A DNA stretch of 35,829 nucleotides, taken from assembly GCF_000332315.1 (NCBI RefSeq), contig NZ_KB235941.1, positions 1,096,106 to 1,131,934 of the forward strand, read 5' to 3'. Source of the stretch: Prochlorothrix hollandica PCC 9006 = CALU 1027 (lineage in GTDB: Bacteria; Cyanobacteriota; Cyanobacteriia; Prochlorotrichales; Prochlorotrichaceae). Shown here piece after piece: positions 26,801 through 34,560 of the stretch. Every line of letters starts with the position of its first letter. The stretch's first letter is position 1. The translations under genes were made by a program, and so were the position numbers. The notes under the pieces were generated by a model, which saw only the letters and a list, made by a program, of their open reading frames with translations, did no database searches and was not told where the DNA came from.

Positions 26801-27125
26801 GAGTGGCGGAGTGGTGAGGGCTGAGGGCTACGGCGTGGGCTGGGGGCGGGGGGGGGTTGGGGTTGGTTTTGGTTTTGCGGGGCGATCGCACGTCACTCTG
26901 GGCGGTGGGCAGGGTTAGGCTCCAGGTTTCAGGGCTAAACTCAGCGTTATCAGGTTGGGCTGGCAACGATCGCACGAACGCCCGCAGTTCTGCCAAATCC
27001 AGGGCTAAGCCATGGGGTAAGCTGCCTGCCCCCAGTTCGAGGGTTTGGGGGGTTAGTTTTCGCCAAGTCTCGCCCCAAATCAGGAATTGACCCGTTGAAC
27101 TCCACGTCCCATGTAGAATTGCCAT
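23883..27125 (-). CDS. SNF2-family DEAD/DEAH-box helicase
   Basis: The protein has 1080 residues. The first 480 or so form the variable N-terminal region usual for bacterial SNF2 proteins, including a proline-rich low-complexity stretch near residue 90. The ATPase follows: GVGWLTFLQRWNLGACLADD leading to MGLGKTIELIAFLL (motif I, about residue 605), VLLVCPTSVLGNWQREAKKF (Ia), IVLDEAQNIKN (II, about 705), ALTGTPVENRLGELWAIMDF (III), RALIFTQFAEWGKLL (IV), ILSLKAGGVGLNLTRANHVF (V) and DRAFRIGQTRNVQVHKF (VI). All motifs are intact. Such proteins remodel protein-nucleic-acid complexes; in cyanobacteria they are common but poorly studied. It has no obvious operon partner. Several defence systems contain SNF2 helicases, but nothing here links this one to defence. 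Confidence 0.92.
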   Translation of the reverse strand: MAILHGTWSSTGQFLIWGETWRKLTPQTLELGAGSLPHGLALDLAELRAFVRSLPAQPDNAEFSPETWSLTLPTAQSDVRSPRKTKTNPNPPPPPAHAVALSPHHSATPLPATPLPDDHQAPDPLFPWQVTGLVLSPHQALTWLTTLPLSLSVSEQSPLAGDLRFWLHCARWVLDLLCRGKFLPLLQAVPQSAYQTVFQAGWQGVLDGRQDRHMFERSLRDMPQVCTVTSPHCPEAIANPLPTPPRQLLRHFLNALIDAQVRATLPQPKATELDPTLYTWLQGLGSTTPRSADPEQLSRLAANLERWATPLSHHQHQYRTCLVLEPPTPAQPTDPWQLRYSLQADDDPTFQIWAEDIWQHPVEHWVQGDRTVPQPQETLLLGLGRAAHLYPRLEPSLDTPTPCTCALDAGEAYNFIKTVAWRLQDQGLSVLLPPSLQGETIANRLGLSVKAALATAKPGLGLQSLLQFQWELSLGGQTFSQKDFEALVAQDSPLVQVNGEWLELRPQDIKAAREFFSSRKDQPNLSLEDALRISSGETQTLSKLPVVDFEAAGSLQELVTTLSGNQTLEPLAAPAGFRGTLRPYQERGVGWLTFLQRWNLGACLADDMGLGKTIELIAFLLHLKTEGLLTQPVLLVCPTSVLGNWQREAKKFAPQLRVSVHHGESRPKGKALRTMAQDQNLIVTSYALVCRDQTDLQGVNWQGIVLDEAQNIKNAETKQSQAVRQLAQVDPNEPDATPRFRIALTGTPVENRLGELWAIMDFLNPGYLGPRNFFQRRFTVPIERYGDTASLATLRSLVQPFILRRLKTDKTIIQDLPEKQEMAVFCGLSEEQAQLYQTVVDQTLAAIAEAQGIQRHGLVLGLLTKLKQVCNHPQLFLKTDHNPGNSPTAAATFCQRSAKLQRLDQLLEEVQAEGDRALIFTQFAEWGKLLQSYLQQQWQQEVFFLYGSTRKGDRETMVDRFQQDPQAPRIMILSLKAGGVGLNLTRANHVFHFDRWWNPAVENQATDRAFRIGQTRNVQVHKFVCSGTLEERIHDLMESKKELAEQVIGEGENWLSNLDTNQLRDLLLLDRNAVVEDDNG

Positions 27126-27155
27126 AGCTTAAAGTACTCCTGGGGGGTTGACTTA

Positions 27156-27193
27156 AACCTGATGAACCTGATGAGAACCTGATGAGAACCTGA
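27156..27193. repeat. Four short direct repeats AACCTGATG(AG)
   Basis: AACCTGATG is repeated four times with 9-11 bp spacing, just upstream of the SNF2 helicase gene (minus strand) and in the divergent spacer before the gene at 27360. It could be an operator with near-helical spacing or a simple slippage product. Confidence 0.55.
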
Positions 27194-27359
27194 TCTACCC
27201 TGGCAAAAACCACAGCCTAGGATGATGGTCATCCTCCTAAACCAAGACCAGGGGTACGATATCCACGGCTAAACTAGAGAATTCCCGCTAGACTCTTTCG
27301 ATTGCCCACTGAAAATCGTCCAGGGCCACCCTTCCCCGTTGTTTTGGAGAATTTGCTGT

Positions 27360-28136
27360 ATGAGTTTAACGTCCTACTATCCTTGGCCAACCCGCCTCCC
27401 CTCGTCTACGGCGATCACGGCGATCGCAGCGTTCCAGGGAGCCATGGTGGGCGTTATGGTGGGGGAACGGTGGGGACAAGCCACGACATTACCAACCTGT
27501 CACCACAATAGCGAGGAGACCGGTTTCAGTCAATTCAACCGCGATCTTTCCCCCCTAGGGCGAATTCTACCGCTCCTGCTGGATTATTACGGCGATAGAA
27601 CAGCCCAAGCTGCCGCCTTCCCTGGGTCTTGGGCGGTAGCCGCTGGGTCTGGGGCGGCTGGATCTGCCCCTGAGGGTCAGGGCTGGCAGCGGTGGCCCAG
27701 TCCCCAAGCCTTGGCTCTGGCCCTGGAGCAGGTGGCGGGGCATCCCTCTTCTCCAGTGGGGGCATTGGCGGCGATCGCCCCGGAACCCCACCCAGACCTA
27801 GCCCTGGCTCTGGCCTGCCACCGGGCCACCCCCCACAGTTGGCTGCTGACGGTGCAGCGCTGTTGGCACCAATCCGCCCCTGTTGGAGGTGCGGGGACTC
27901 CCAAAGCTGGGTCGCTGGTGGATCGATCGCGGGCGGTGCCCCTGACGGCGATGGTGGCGGGGTTTGCCTTGGGGCGATCGGCCATTCCCCTGGGGATCCA
28001 AGCCCAGTTACCCCCTGCTGTGCATCGGGCGGCGATCGAGGACGCTGGCCACTGTTTCCGCCGTTGGGCAGGCATTCAGCCCTCAACCGCTGTACCTCTG
28101 CCGACCCTTGCTCTTCATCCCCGTCTTTTGGGTTAA
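27360..28136 (+). CDS. Hypothetical protein, possibly a degenerate ADP-ribosylglycohydrolase-like fold
   Basis: The protein has 258 residues from ATG 27360, with GGAGA upstream; an in-frame TTG at 27339 is the alternative. It is alanine- and leucine-rich and helical. FQGAMVGVMVGERWGQ near the start resembles the F-x-G-x-x-x-G-x-x-x-G-D-x-x-G opening of ADP-ribosylglycohydrolases. VPLTAMVAGFALGRSAIPLG near residue 200 resembles a later glycine-rich segment of the same fold. The metal-binding aspartates of active enzymes are not evident (GERWG instead of GDxxG), so it would not be a normal hydrolase. Codon use matches its neighbours, and the opposite-strand frames over it are shadows. I do not recognise it with confidence. 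Confidence 0.6.
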   Translation: MSLTSYYPWPTRLPSSTAITAIAAFQGAMVGVMVGERWGQATTLPTCHHNSEETGFSQFNRDLSPLGRILPLLLDYYGDRTAQAAAFPGSWAVAAGSGAAGSAPEGQGWQRWPSPQALALALEQVAGHPSSPVGALAAIAPEPHPDLALALACHRATPHSWLLTVQRCWHQSAPVGGAGTPKAGSLVDRSRAVPLTAMVAGFALGRSAIPLGIQAQLPPAVHRAAIEDAGHCFRRWAGIQPSTAVPLPTLALHPRLLG

Positions 28137-28152
28137 AATTTCCTATTTTTTA

Positions 28153-28500
28153 AGTCCAAATCCCCGGTTTCTCCTAGGGCGAAGTCCACAATCTTAAAGT
28201 CCAAATCCCCGGTTTCTTCTAGGGTGAAGTCTACAATCTTGCCGTTTTGGGACAGAAACCGGGGATTTCGGCACCCAGCAGACTAGCCCCCAAAAGCCCA
28301 CATCCCTGGTTTCTGGGGTGGGGGCTGTCAGATGGCCTGCGTTGTTCTATAAGAAACCAGGGATCTTCGAGACCCCAGACCTGATCCTCGGTTTCTTCTA
28401 GGGTGAAGTCTACAATCTTGCCGTTTTGGGACAGAAACCGGGGATTTCGGCACCCAGCAGACTAGCCCCAAAAGCCCAGATCCCCGGTGAGGAGCAGCCC
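28153..28500. repeat. Cluster of AAACCGGGGAT-type repeats
   Basis: A 91-bp block (GGTTTCTTCTAGGGTGAAGT through ACCCAGCAGACTAGCCC to AAAGCCCA) occurs at 28210-28300 and again at 28389-28479 with almost no change. A shortened version, AATCCCCGGTTTCTCCTAGG, opens the cluster. Between them are TCCCTGGTTTCTGGGG and AGAAACCAGGGATC, which face each other. The GATCCCCGGTTTCT/AGAAACCGGGGATC core and a period near 179 bp link it to the tandem repeat at 15247-15600. The block separates the 3' ends of the hypothetical gene and purF. Confidence 0.85.
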
Positions 28501-28516
28501 AAGCGGAATGTACTCC

Positions 28517-30022
28517 CTAGTGGGCTAAAGTTTCCAACATTAGCTTCGATCGTTTCATCGAATCGGGCACCGGCACCGGGTAATCTCCCGTGAAACAGGC
28601 CGTGCAGAAATGTTCCGGTTCATTCAGCGTGGTATTAACCATACTCTCAACACTGAGATAGCCCAAGGAATCCACCCCAATGTGTTGACGAATGGCCTCG
28701 ATCGATCGCGTCGCCGCCACCAACTGATCCTGATTATCCGTATCAATGCCATAAAAACAGGGATGGGTCACCGGAGGGGAGGAAATCCGCATGTGAACCT
28801 CCGTCGCTCCCGCATCCCGCAGGGCTTGCACCAACTTACGGCTCGTCGTGCCCCGCACTATGGAATCATCAATCACCACCACCCGCTTACCAATCAACAC
28901 ATCTCGCAGAGGATTCAGCTTCATGCGAATCCCCACTTCCCGCATATGCTGGTTGGGTTGGATAAAGGTGCGGCCCACATAGCGGTTTTTAATCAACCCC
29001 TCCCCATAGGGAATGCCAGACACCTTAGAGAAACCAATCGCCGCCGGGATACCCGAATCAGGCACCCCCATCACCAGATCCGCTTCAGCGGGGGAGTCCT
29101 TCGCTAAAACCTGCCCCAGCCGCTGGCGGTAGCTATAGAGGCTTTCCCCTTCATAGCAACTGTCGGGACGGGAAAAGTAAATCATTTCAAAGACACACAG
29201 CTTGGGAAGCACCTGATCCGCCCACTGTAGGGAGGTGATGCCACTGTCGGTGATCCACACCAGTTCTCCCGGTTTGACCGATCGCACATAGGTGGCCCCA
29301 ATAATATCCAGGGCGCAGGTTTCTGAGGCCAACACATAGCGGGTGGGCAGGCTGTCGCTATCCCCATTGAGAACCCCAATCACTAAGGGCCGGATGCCCT
29401 GGGGATCGCGGGTACCGAGGATGCCCTGGGGGGTGCCAATGACGAGGCTAAAGGCACCTTGGCAGCGCTTAAAGGCACTAATGGCCCCTTGCACCCAGTC
29501 ACCCCCACTGTCTACCGCATCCCCCATGGCCAAGGCGATTAGTTCCGAATCCGTGGTGGTCAGCAGATTGTGATTCTTGTCGAGGAGCGCCTCCCGCAGT
29601 TCCGTGACATTGACCAGGTTACCGTTGTGGGCGAGGGCCAGGGAGCCAAGGCGAGTCTCGACAATAACGGGCTGGGCATTGCCCACATGGCTGGAGCCAG
29701 TGGTGGAGTAGCGGGTATGGCCCACGGCAATATCCCCCTGGAGATCCGCCAGGATACCTTCATTAAAGACCTGGGATACAAGACCCATGTGCTTATAAAT
29801 TTGGAGACGATCGCCCTGGAGAGTGGCAATACCAGCGGACTCCTGACCCCGGTGTTGCAGGGCAAATAGGCCAAAATAGGCGAGGTTAGCCACATCTTCT
29901 TCGGGGGCATAGACTCCAAAAACACCGCAGGCTTCCTGGGGCTTGTCCGAACCCCGATCGTCCGGGAGGGGGGGCTGGACGCTGGGATTGGCGCAGTCGT
30001 TGGAGGGTAGGTGGTTAGGCAT
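28517..30022 (-). CDS. purF: Amidophosphoribosyltransferase PurF
   Basis: The protein has 501 residues from ATG 30022; an upstream TTG at 30061 would add 13 residues and is less likely. PurF makes phosphoribosylamine from PRPP and glutamine, the first step of purine synthesis. The protein starts with a propeptide of about 31 residues; processing before C32 in EACGVFGVYAPEEDVAN would expose the N-terminal nucleophile cysteine. The glutaminase part continues with FALQHRGQESAGIA, GHTRYSTTGSS and ALAHNGNLVN. The phosphoribosyltransferase part has the PRPP loop VVVIDDSIVRGTTSRKLV. C-terminal cysteines (THPCFYG, HFCTACFTG) fit the Fe-S-containing Bacillus-type enzyme. The gene lies downstream of purL on the same strand, with a 327-bp spacer. 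Confidence 0.98.
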   Translation of the reverse strand: MPNHLPSNDCANPSVQPPLPDDRGSDKPQEACGVFGVYAPEEDVANLAYFGLFALQHRGQESAGIATLQGDRLQIYKHMGLVSQVFNEGILADLQGDIAVGHTRYSTTGSSHVGNAQPVIVETRLGSLALAHNGNLVNVTELREALLDKNHNLLTTTDSELIALAMGDAVDSGGDWVQGAISAFKRCQGAFSLVIGTPQGILGTRDPQGIRPLVIGVLNGDSDSLPTRYVLASETCALDIIGATYVRSVKPGELVWITDSGITSLQWADQVLPKLCVFEMIYFSRPDSCYEGESLYSYRQRLGQVLAKDSPAEADLVMGVPDSGIPAAIGFSKVSGIPYGEGLIKNRYVGRTFIQPNQHMREVGIRMKLNPLRDVLIGKRVVVIDDSIVRGTTSRKLVQALRDAGATEVHMRISSPPVTHPCFYGIDTDNQDQLVAATRSIEAIRQHIGVDSLGYLSVESMVNTTLNEPEHFCTACFTGDYPVPVPDSMKRSKLMLETLAH

Positions 30023-30179
30023 GGGGGGCAAAATGGGGGGGCTGGGGAGGCAAGAACCCAAGGACTAGGCCATTGACCCATATCCCTGAATCCAGAGCAG
30101 CGATCTAGAACGGATCCCGGTGGCAAAACCTGGGGGAAAAGTCAGGTCTCAGACCGTTTTCAGGAAGGTCTTAGGCAAT

Positions 30180-30213
30180 CTTAAGGTCAGCTTAAAAAGT
30201 CCTTAACCTTAAG
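30180..30213. promoter_or_regulatory. CTTAA direct repeats with 11-bp spacing (possible Pho-box-like site) upstream of purF
   Basis: In the 327-bp purL-purF spacer, CTTAAGGT-CAG-CTTAAAAA-GTC-CTTAACCT places three CTTAA octamers exactly 11 bp apart, the layout of cyanobacterial Pho boxes (octamers with 3-bp spacers). Only the third octamer fits the full consensus. The outer parts also form an inverted repeat, CTTAAGGT/ACCTTAAG. The site is about 160 bp upstream of the purF start. The rest of the spacer shows no gene. Confidence 0.35.
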
Positions 30214-30349
30214 ACTAACGCTTCTCATTGCCTCTTGCGGATTTTTGATGTCAAGGATCGGGGGGACAACGGCTGGGGATGCAACCGCCATGGGATTGGG
30301 GATCAGGCGTGAGCGCCCGATCGCCCTGGCCTAGTTCCCGTCCAGTGTC

Positions 30350-32704
30350 CTAGGTGGCGGGGGAAGCGGGGGAACCGAGGCGACGCTCGATCGCGCCACT
30401 CCACTGTTCCACCAGACGGGCCAAGTCCGCCGTCAGCACCGGGCCATGGGGCGCGGCGATCGTCAGACCTTCCCCGGCATCGACCACATGGCCTAGGGCT
30501 TGGCAGTACGGACCCAGATCCGCCTGAATATAGGTTTCCCAGATTTGTTGATGCTCTGGGTCTACCGACACCACAATCCGCGCTCCCCCTTCCCCAAACA
30601 GCAGGTGATCCCAGCGATCGCGGGCCGTTGACCCTGCTAGATCAACCCCGGCGATCGTCGCCCCCAGGTTGCCACTGATGCAGGCTTCCGCCAAGGCCAC
30701 TGCGACTCCTCCCTCGGCACAATCATGGGCCGATCGTAGCCACCCCTGCCGAATGCCATGGCGACAGGCTCCTTGCACCCGCCGTTCCAGATCAAAGTCA
30801 ACCATGGGGGGCATTCCCGCCACTTGCCCCTGCACCACCGCCAGGTATTCGCTCCCCCCCAGGGTCACCGCCGGGGAGGTGTCCCCCAGGGGTAACCCCA
30901 AGAGATAAATCAGATCCCCCACCTGATGCCAGCCTTGGCCACAGATGCGGTTTAAGTCTTCAATCAGCCCCACCATGCCCACCACTGGCGTGGGGTAAAT
31001 GGCCTGGGGAATCCCCTCGCTGTCGAGGGTTTCGTTGTAGAGGGAGACATTGCCGCCCGTGACGGGGGTGTGGAACTCTCCACAGGCTTCCGCCAAGCCT
31101 CGGCAGGCTTCCGCCAGTTGCCAGTAGCCCGTGGGCTTTTCAGGACTGCCAAAGTTCAAGTTGTCGGTCACCGCCAGGGGTTCTGCCCCCACACAGCTCA
31201 GGTTGCGGGCCGCTTCCGCTACCGCCATTTTTGCCCCTTCATAGGGGTGGAGATAGACATAGCGACCATTGCAGTCGGTGGTAGCCGCCACTCCTTTCCA
31301 GGACTGAGGGACCGCGATCGCCCCCTGGATCCGCAACCGCACCACCGCCGCATCGGCTCCACCGGGCAGCAGCACCGTATTGTTTTGCACCTGATGGTCA
31401 TACTGGCGATAGATCCAAGCCTTAGAGGCGATGGTGGGGCTATCCAACAGGGTCAACAGCACCTGACCCCAGTCCTGATCCGCCAGACCTTGGGGGCTAC
31501 AGGGGGGCAACTGCTCCACGGTCCACTGCCACGCCGCTTGGGCATAGGCGGGGGGTTCTGGGGGCAATTCCCGGTGATAGAGGGGCGTATTGTCGGCGAG
31601 GGCGCTGGCGGGAATCTCCGCTGCAATGGATCCCTGGTGACGGATGCGCACGATCGGCTCCTCAATGACCACCCCCGCCACGACGGCTTGCAGTTCCCAG
31701 CGGTGGAAAATATCAATCAATTCCTGTTCCCGGCCCTTCACCGCCACAAACAGCATCCGCTCCTGGGACTCCGACAGCAAATATTCATAGGGCACCATAC
31801 CTGGCTCCCGGGCGGGGATCAGGTCTAGATCCAAGTCAATGCCCACCCCCCCCTTAGCGGCCATTTCCGCTGTGGAACAGGTCAGCCCTGCCGCTCCCAT
31901 ATCCTGGGCCGCCACCACCGCGCCGGTCTGGAAGGCTTCGAGACAAGCTTCAATCAGGGACTTCTCTAAAAAGGGATCTCCGACTTGGACAGCGGGGCGA
32001 TCGTCCAGGGACGCATCACTCAGTTCGGCACTGGCAAAGCTGGCCCCCCCCATGCCATCCCGTCCCGTAGTCGATCCCACATACAACACCGGATTGCCCA
32101 CCCCAGCAGCCCCCGCTTTGACAATGGTGGCGGTTTCCATCAACCCCAGGGCCATGGCATTGACCAGGGGATTGCCCCTATAGGCTCCATCAAAATACAC
32201 CTCCCCCCCCACCGTGGGCACCCCAACGCAGTTGCCGTAGTGGGAAATGCCCGCCACCACCCCCTCAAAAATGCGGCGGGTGCGGGGATCCTCAAGGTTG
32301 CCAAAACGCAGGGCATTGAGGATGGCCAGGGGACGCGCTCCCATGGTGAAAATATCCCGCAAAATCCCCCCCACCCCCGTGGCAGCGCCCTGGAAAGGTT
32401 CCACCGCCGAGGGGTGGTTATGGGACTCAATCTTGAAGGCTAGGTGCAGCCCATCCCCCAGATCCACCACCCCCGCATTTTCCCCCGGACCCACCAGAAT
32501 GCGATCGCCCGTCGTCGGAAAGTTTTGGAGTAAAGGGCGGGAGTTCTTATAGCAGCAGTGTTCCGACCACATCACCCCAAACATCCCCAGTTCGGCCCGG
32601 TTGGGATGCCGCCCCAGGCGTTCCACAATTAAGGCGTATTCGTCGGGCTTAATGCCTTCGCTGGCAATCTCTGCGGCGGAAAAGGGGGCAGCGGCAAGGG
32701 GCAT
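30350..32704 (-). CDS. purL: Phosphoribosylformylglycinamidine synthase subunit PurL
   Basis: The protein has 784 residues from ATG 32704 ([18 protein letters not shown]); an upstream in-frame start would add 23 residues that do not look family-like. This is the small PurL type that works with PurQ and PurS to make FGAM in purine synthesis. Visible signatures are [81 protein letters not shown], the second-half SLYNETL and [13 protein letters not shown] region, and [17 protein letters not shown]. The two ATP-grasp-like AIR-synthase halves are both complete. purF follows on the same strand. Confidence 0.98.
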   Translation of the reverse strand: MPLAAAPFSAAEIASEGIKPDEYALIVERLGRHPNRAELGMFGVMWSEHCCYKNSRPLLQNFPTTGDRILVGPGENAGVVDLGDGLHLAFKIESHNHPSAVEPFQGAATGVGGILRDIFTMGARPLAILNALRFGNLEDPRTRRIFEGVVAGISHYGNCVGVPTVGGEVYFDGAYRGNPLVNAMALGLMETATIVKAGAAGVGNPVLYVGSTTGRDGMGGASFASAELSDASLDDRPAVQVGDPFLEKSLIEACLEAFQTGAVVAAQDMGAAGLTCSTAEMAAKGGVGIDLDLDLIPAREPGMVPYEYLLSESQERMLFVAVKGREQELIDIFHRWELQAVVAGVVIEEPIVRIRHQGSIAAEIPASALADNTPLYHRELPPEPPAYAQAAWQWTVEQLPPCSPQGLADQDWGQVLLTLLDSPTIASKAWIYRQYDHQVQNNTVLLPGGADAAVVRLRIQGAIAVPQSWKGVAATTDCNGRYVYLHPYEGAKMAVAEAARNLSCVGAEPLAVTDNLNFGSPEKPTGYWQLAEACRGLAEACGEFHTPVTGGNVSLYNETLDSEGIPQAIYPTPVVGMVGLIEDLNRICGQGWHQVGDLIYLLGLPLGDTSPAVTLGGSEYLAVVQGQVAGMPPMVDFDLERRVQGACRHGIRQGWLRSAHDCAEGGVAVALAEACISGNLGATIAGVDLAGSTARDRWDHLLFGEGGARIVVSVDPEHQQIWETYIQADLGPYCQALGHVVDAGEGLTIAAPHGPVLTADLARLVEQWSGAIERRLGSPASPAT

Positions 32705-32806
32705 GGGTAGGCTCCTAGGGAATGATGGGGATGGTGTAGTTTCAGCAAACCACGATACTGGGTTTCGTGCCAAGCTTCAGCCCTCGCCCCCGGTCGGCCC
32801 TGCTCC

Positions 32807-32840
32807 GGCAGCACCGCTTCTCTGGCAGCACCGCTTCTCT
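32807..32840. repeat. Perfect 17-bp tandem duplication
   Basis: GGCAGCACCGCTTCTCT occurs twice back to back (32807-32823 and 32824-32840) upstream of purL. No function is evident. Confidence 0.8.
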
Positions 32841-32900
32841 GGCCCACCAACGCCGATCGGCGAAACCATTAAAGTCCCTTGAAAAGGCTTACCGCTGAAA

Positions 32901-32978
32901 GCGGGACAAGATTAACGGGACAATGGGGCACAGTGGGGCGCTCCGCGCCCCACTCTCCCGGCTTAAGTTGATACCCCT
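32901..32978. repeat. Palindromic repeat, copy 1 (GGGACAxTGGGGCGC family)
   Basis: The element reads GCGGGACAAGATTAACGGGA, CAATGGGGCACAGTGGGGCG, a CTCC loop, GCGCCCCACTCTCCCGGCTT and AAGTTGATACCCC. The CAGTGGGGCGC and GCGCCCCACTCTC parts form a long hairpin. It lies upstream of purL. Copies 2 and 3 are at 34461-34527 and 35711-35759. Confidence 0.8.
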
Positions 32979-32999
32979 GGAAAAGCCCCTTGAATAGTC

Positions 33000-33300
33000 A
33001 TCAAAAATTTGGGTAGAAACCCCGTGCTGAACCACGGCTTTACATGAGACCCTTGCGGGTACTGGTTTTTAATTGCCGATAAGGCCAAGAACCAGCAAAC
33101 TTGTTTAAGTCCCCTCCCACAACACAACTAAGATGTCTTTTCTCACAACGCCCTACCAATAGGGCTTAGAGGGAATCCGAACTGGGGAAGTATCCGGAGG
33201 TCTGTGCCAAGTTGTGTCTCAGTGTGGTAGTCGCTACTTGCGTTGCTTAAATTGGTTTAGGCAAGCTCCGCCCTAAAGGACGGAGTTAGTGACCAGTTTT
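33000..33300 (-). ncRNA. Multi-hairpin region, candidate stand-alone omega-RNA (HEARO-like) or IS200/IS605 relic
   Basis: No ORF covers this 300-bp stretch, yet it holds a dense series of hairpins: CTCCG-CCCTAAAGGA-CGGAG (33266-33285), GCCCT-ACCAAT-AGGGC (33150-33165), CTGGTT...AACCAG (33062-33095), ACCC-TTGC-GGGT (33049-33060), CCGTG-CTGAAC-CACGG (33022-33037) and GGGT-AGAA-ACCC (33011-33022). On the minus strand the CTCCGTCCTTTAGGGCGGAG hairpin opens the region and the series closes with CACGGGGTTTCTACCC. Such chains occur in guide RNAs of IscB/TnpB transposons, and stand-alone copies are known. No iscB or tnpB gene adjoins it. The family call is from pattern memory only. Confidence 0.35.
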
Positions 33301-33376
33301 AACCCTATGCTTAGAAAGCCCCAAGGTGTTATCCCGTCTCCATCATCCTTCGCTTTGTTGATCCTTACCCAAACCC

Positions 33377-33880
33377 ATGCCCTCAGCCCCTCACCAGAGC
33401 CACCTCCTCATCATTGAAGACGATAAAGGCCGTCGGGAATTTATTCTCGACGGGGAAGCCTACTCCGTAGGCCGCGATCCCCGCTGCGCCGTTCGTTTGG
33501 TGTCCCAGTTTGTGTCCCGCCACCATGCGACGATCGTCAAAAAAACCCACCCCTCAGGCCAGACGTACTACCACATCATGGATGGTGATGACCGGGGTAA
33601 ACCCAGTGCCAATGGCTTGCTGATTAATGGCCGTAAAACTTCAACCCATGATCTGGGCCACCAGGATGAGGTGGTGTTGGGTCCAGGGGTTAAGGTGACC
33701 TATTTCTACCTCGATCGCAGCATGATTTCCACGGTGCCCCACGATGAGTTTGACATTACCCTCATCAGTCCCAACATGATGGAAGATCTGGATGAGGACG
33801 ACGATATCCATGATGAGGATACCGGGGGGGATACGGCGATCGGACACGTCTATCGAGTTTTGGAAAGCCCTGAAAACTAG
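33377..33880 (+). CDS. FHA-domain protein
   Basis: The protein has 167 residues. A single forkhead-associated domain spans about residues 8-115: REFILDGEAYSVGRDPRCAV with the GR loop, LVSQFVSRHHATIV with the SRHHA motif, then SANGLLINGRK (the NG-x-x-x-NG-type end) and LGHQDEVVLGPGVKVTYFY. FHA domains bind phosphothreonine peptides, so it is a likely reader of Ser/Thr kinase signals; a kinase gene occurs elsewhere in the window but is not linked. The C-terminal 40 residues are very acidic (MMEDLDEDDDIHDEDTGGD), with no second domain. The start ATG follows a long gene-free region. Confidence 0.92.
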   Translation: MPSAPHQSHLLIIEDDKGRREFILDGEAYSVGRDPRCAVRLVSQFVSRHHATIVKKTHPSGQTYYHIMDGDDRGKPSANGLLINGRKTSTHDLGHQDEVVLGPGVKVTYFYLDRSMISTVPHDEFDITLISPNMMEDLDEDDDIHDEDTGGDTAIGHVYRVLESPEN

Positions 33881-33984
33881 ACCCCTGCCAGGGTAGGGGT
33901 CTGACAGCTACCGAATTACACCGCTTCCAGTTTTGGGGATGGCTCAGGATCCAAGGCGATCTAAGGCTCAACCTTGGATAAACC

Positions 33985-34332
33985 CTAACAACTAACCAGT
34001 TGCTCCACCTGCCAAATGGGGTTGTCTGCGATCGCCTGACAGAGGTTATCAAACATCTGACGGCAATGGTTATTGGCCTGGAGGGGCAATTCTTCGTTTT
34101 TGATCACCAAACTGACATGGGCCTTTTGGGATAGCCCTAATCCCTTGTCGATTAAGCCTTCCACCGTCACTAATTGGGCAAAGGACACATCACCCGGTAT
34201 CTCACGGCCCATGATGTAGTCATCAGTGTCGTAAATCAGCTCAAAGCGGCAGGATTGGAAGATATCGATTAGGGCACTGTGGATGGTCTGTTCCGACAAC
34301 ACTACAGTCAAAGAGCAAGTGTAACGAGCCAT
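33985..34332 (-). CDS. Conserved-looking small hypothetical protein
   Basis: The protein has 115 residues from ATG 34332, with no signal peptide, membrane segment or known motif that I recognise. It appears to be an alternating alpha/beta fold: MARYTCSLTVVLSEQTIHSA (strand, helix), FQSCRFELIYDTDDYIMGRE, then VTVEGLIDKGLGLSQKAHVS with a strand LVIKNEELPL, and a C-terminal helix HCRQMFDNLCQAIADNPIWQ. Codon use fits the surroundings and the reverse frames are poorer, so it is likely real. It converges with the FHA gene, about 100 bp apart, and is separated from tmk by a spacer holding repeat copy 2. Confidence 0.7.
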   Translation of the reverse strand: MARYTCSLTVVLSEQTIHSALIDIFQSCRFELIYDTDDYIMGREIPGDVSFAQLVTVEGLIDKGLGLSQKAHVSLVIKNEELPLQANNHCRQMFDNLCQAIADNPIWQVEQLVSC

Positions 34333-34460
34333 GGAAAACCTGAATAAGTTTCAGAACCGGTGAGGGTTGCAACCGTCTTCCTACCTTAATTTCTGAACTG
34401 GGTTCTTGTCCATAACCTACCCCAAAATTCCTGAATTCGATTCTTGGGTTTCCCCTTAAA

Positions 34461-34527
34461 GGGGGACAAGATTAACGGGACAGTGGGGTGATCAGCGCCC
34501 CACCGTCCCGGCTTAAGTGGATATCCC
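34461..34527. repeat. Palindromic repeat, copy 2 (GGGACAxTGGGG family)
   Basis: GGGGGACAAGATTAACGGGA, CAGTGGGGTGATCAGCGCCC, then CACCGTCCCGGCTTAAGTGG and ATATCCC. The first and last parts match copy 1; the loop differs. It lies just upstream of tmk. Confidence 0.8.
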
Positions 34528-34560
34528 GATTCCTGTCCTTATTGCGTTGCCTGGGCTGCT

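Noticed and set aside
31070-31828. A 252-codon frame opposite purL
   Set aside because: It lies fully antisense to a highly conserved enzyme and shows no domain.
32705-33376. tRNA or riboswitch upstream of purL or the FHA gene
   Set aside because: No T-loop GTTCGANTC or cloverleaf and no purine-riboswitch core could be found; only repeats and the hairpin cluster are visible.
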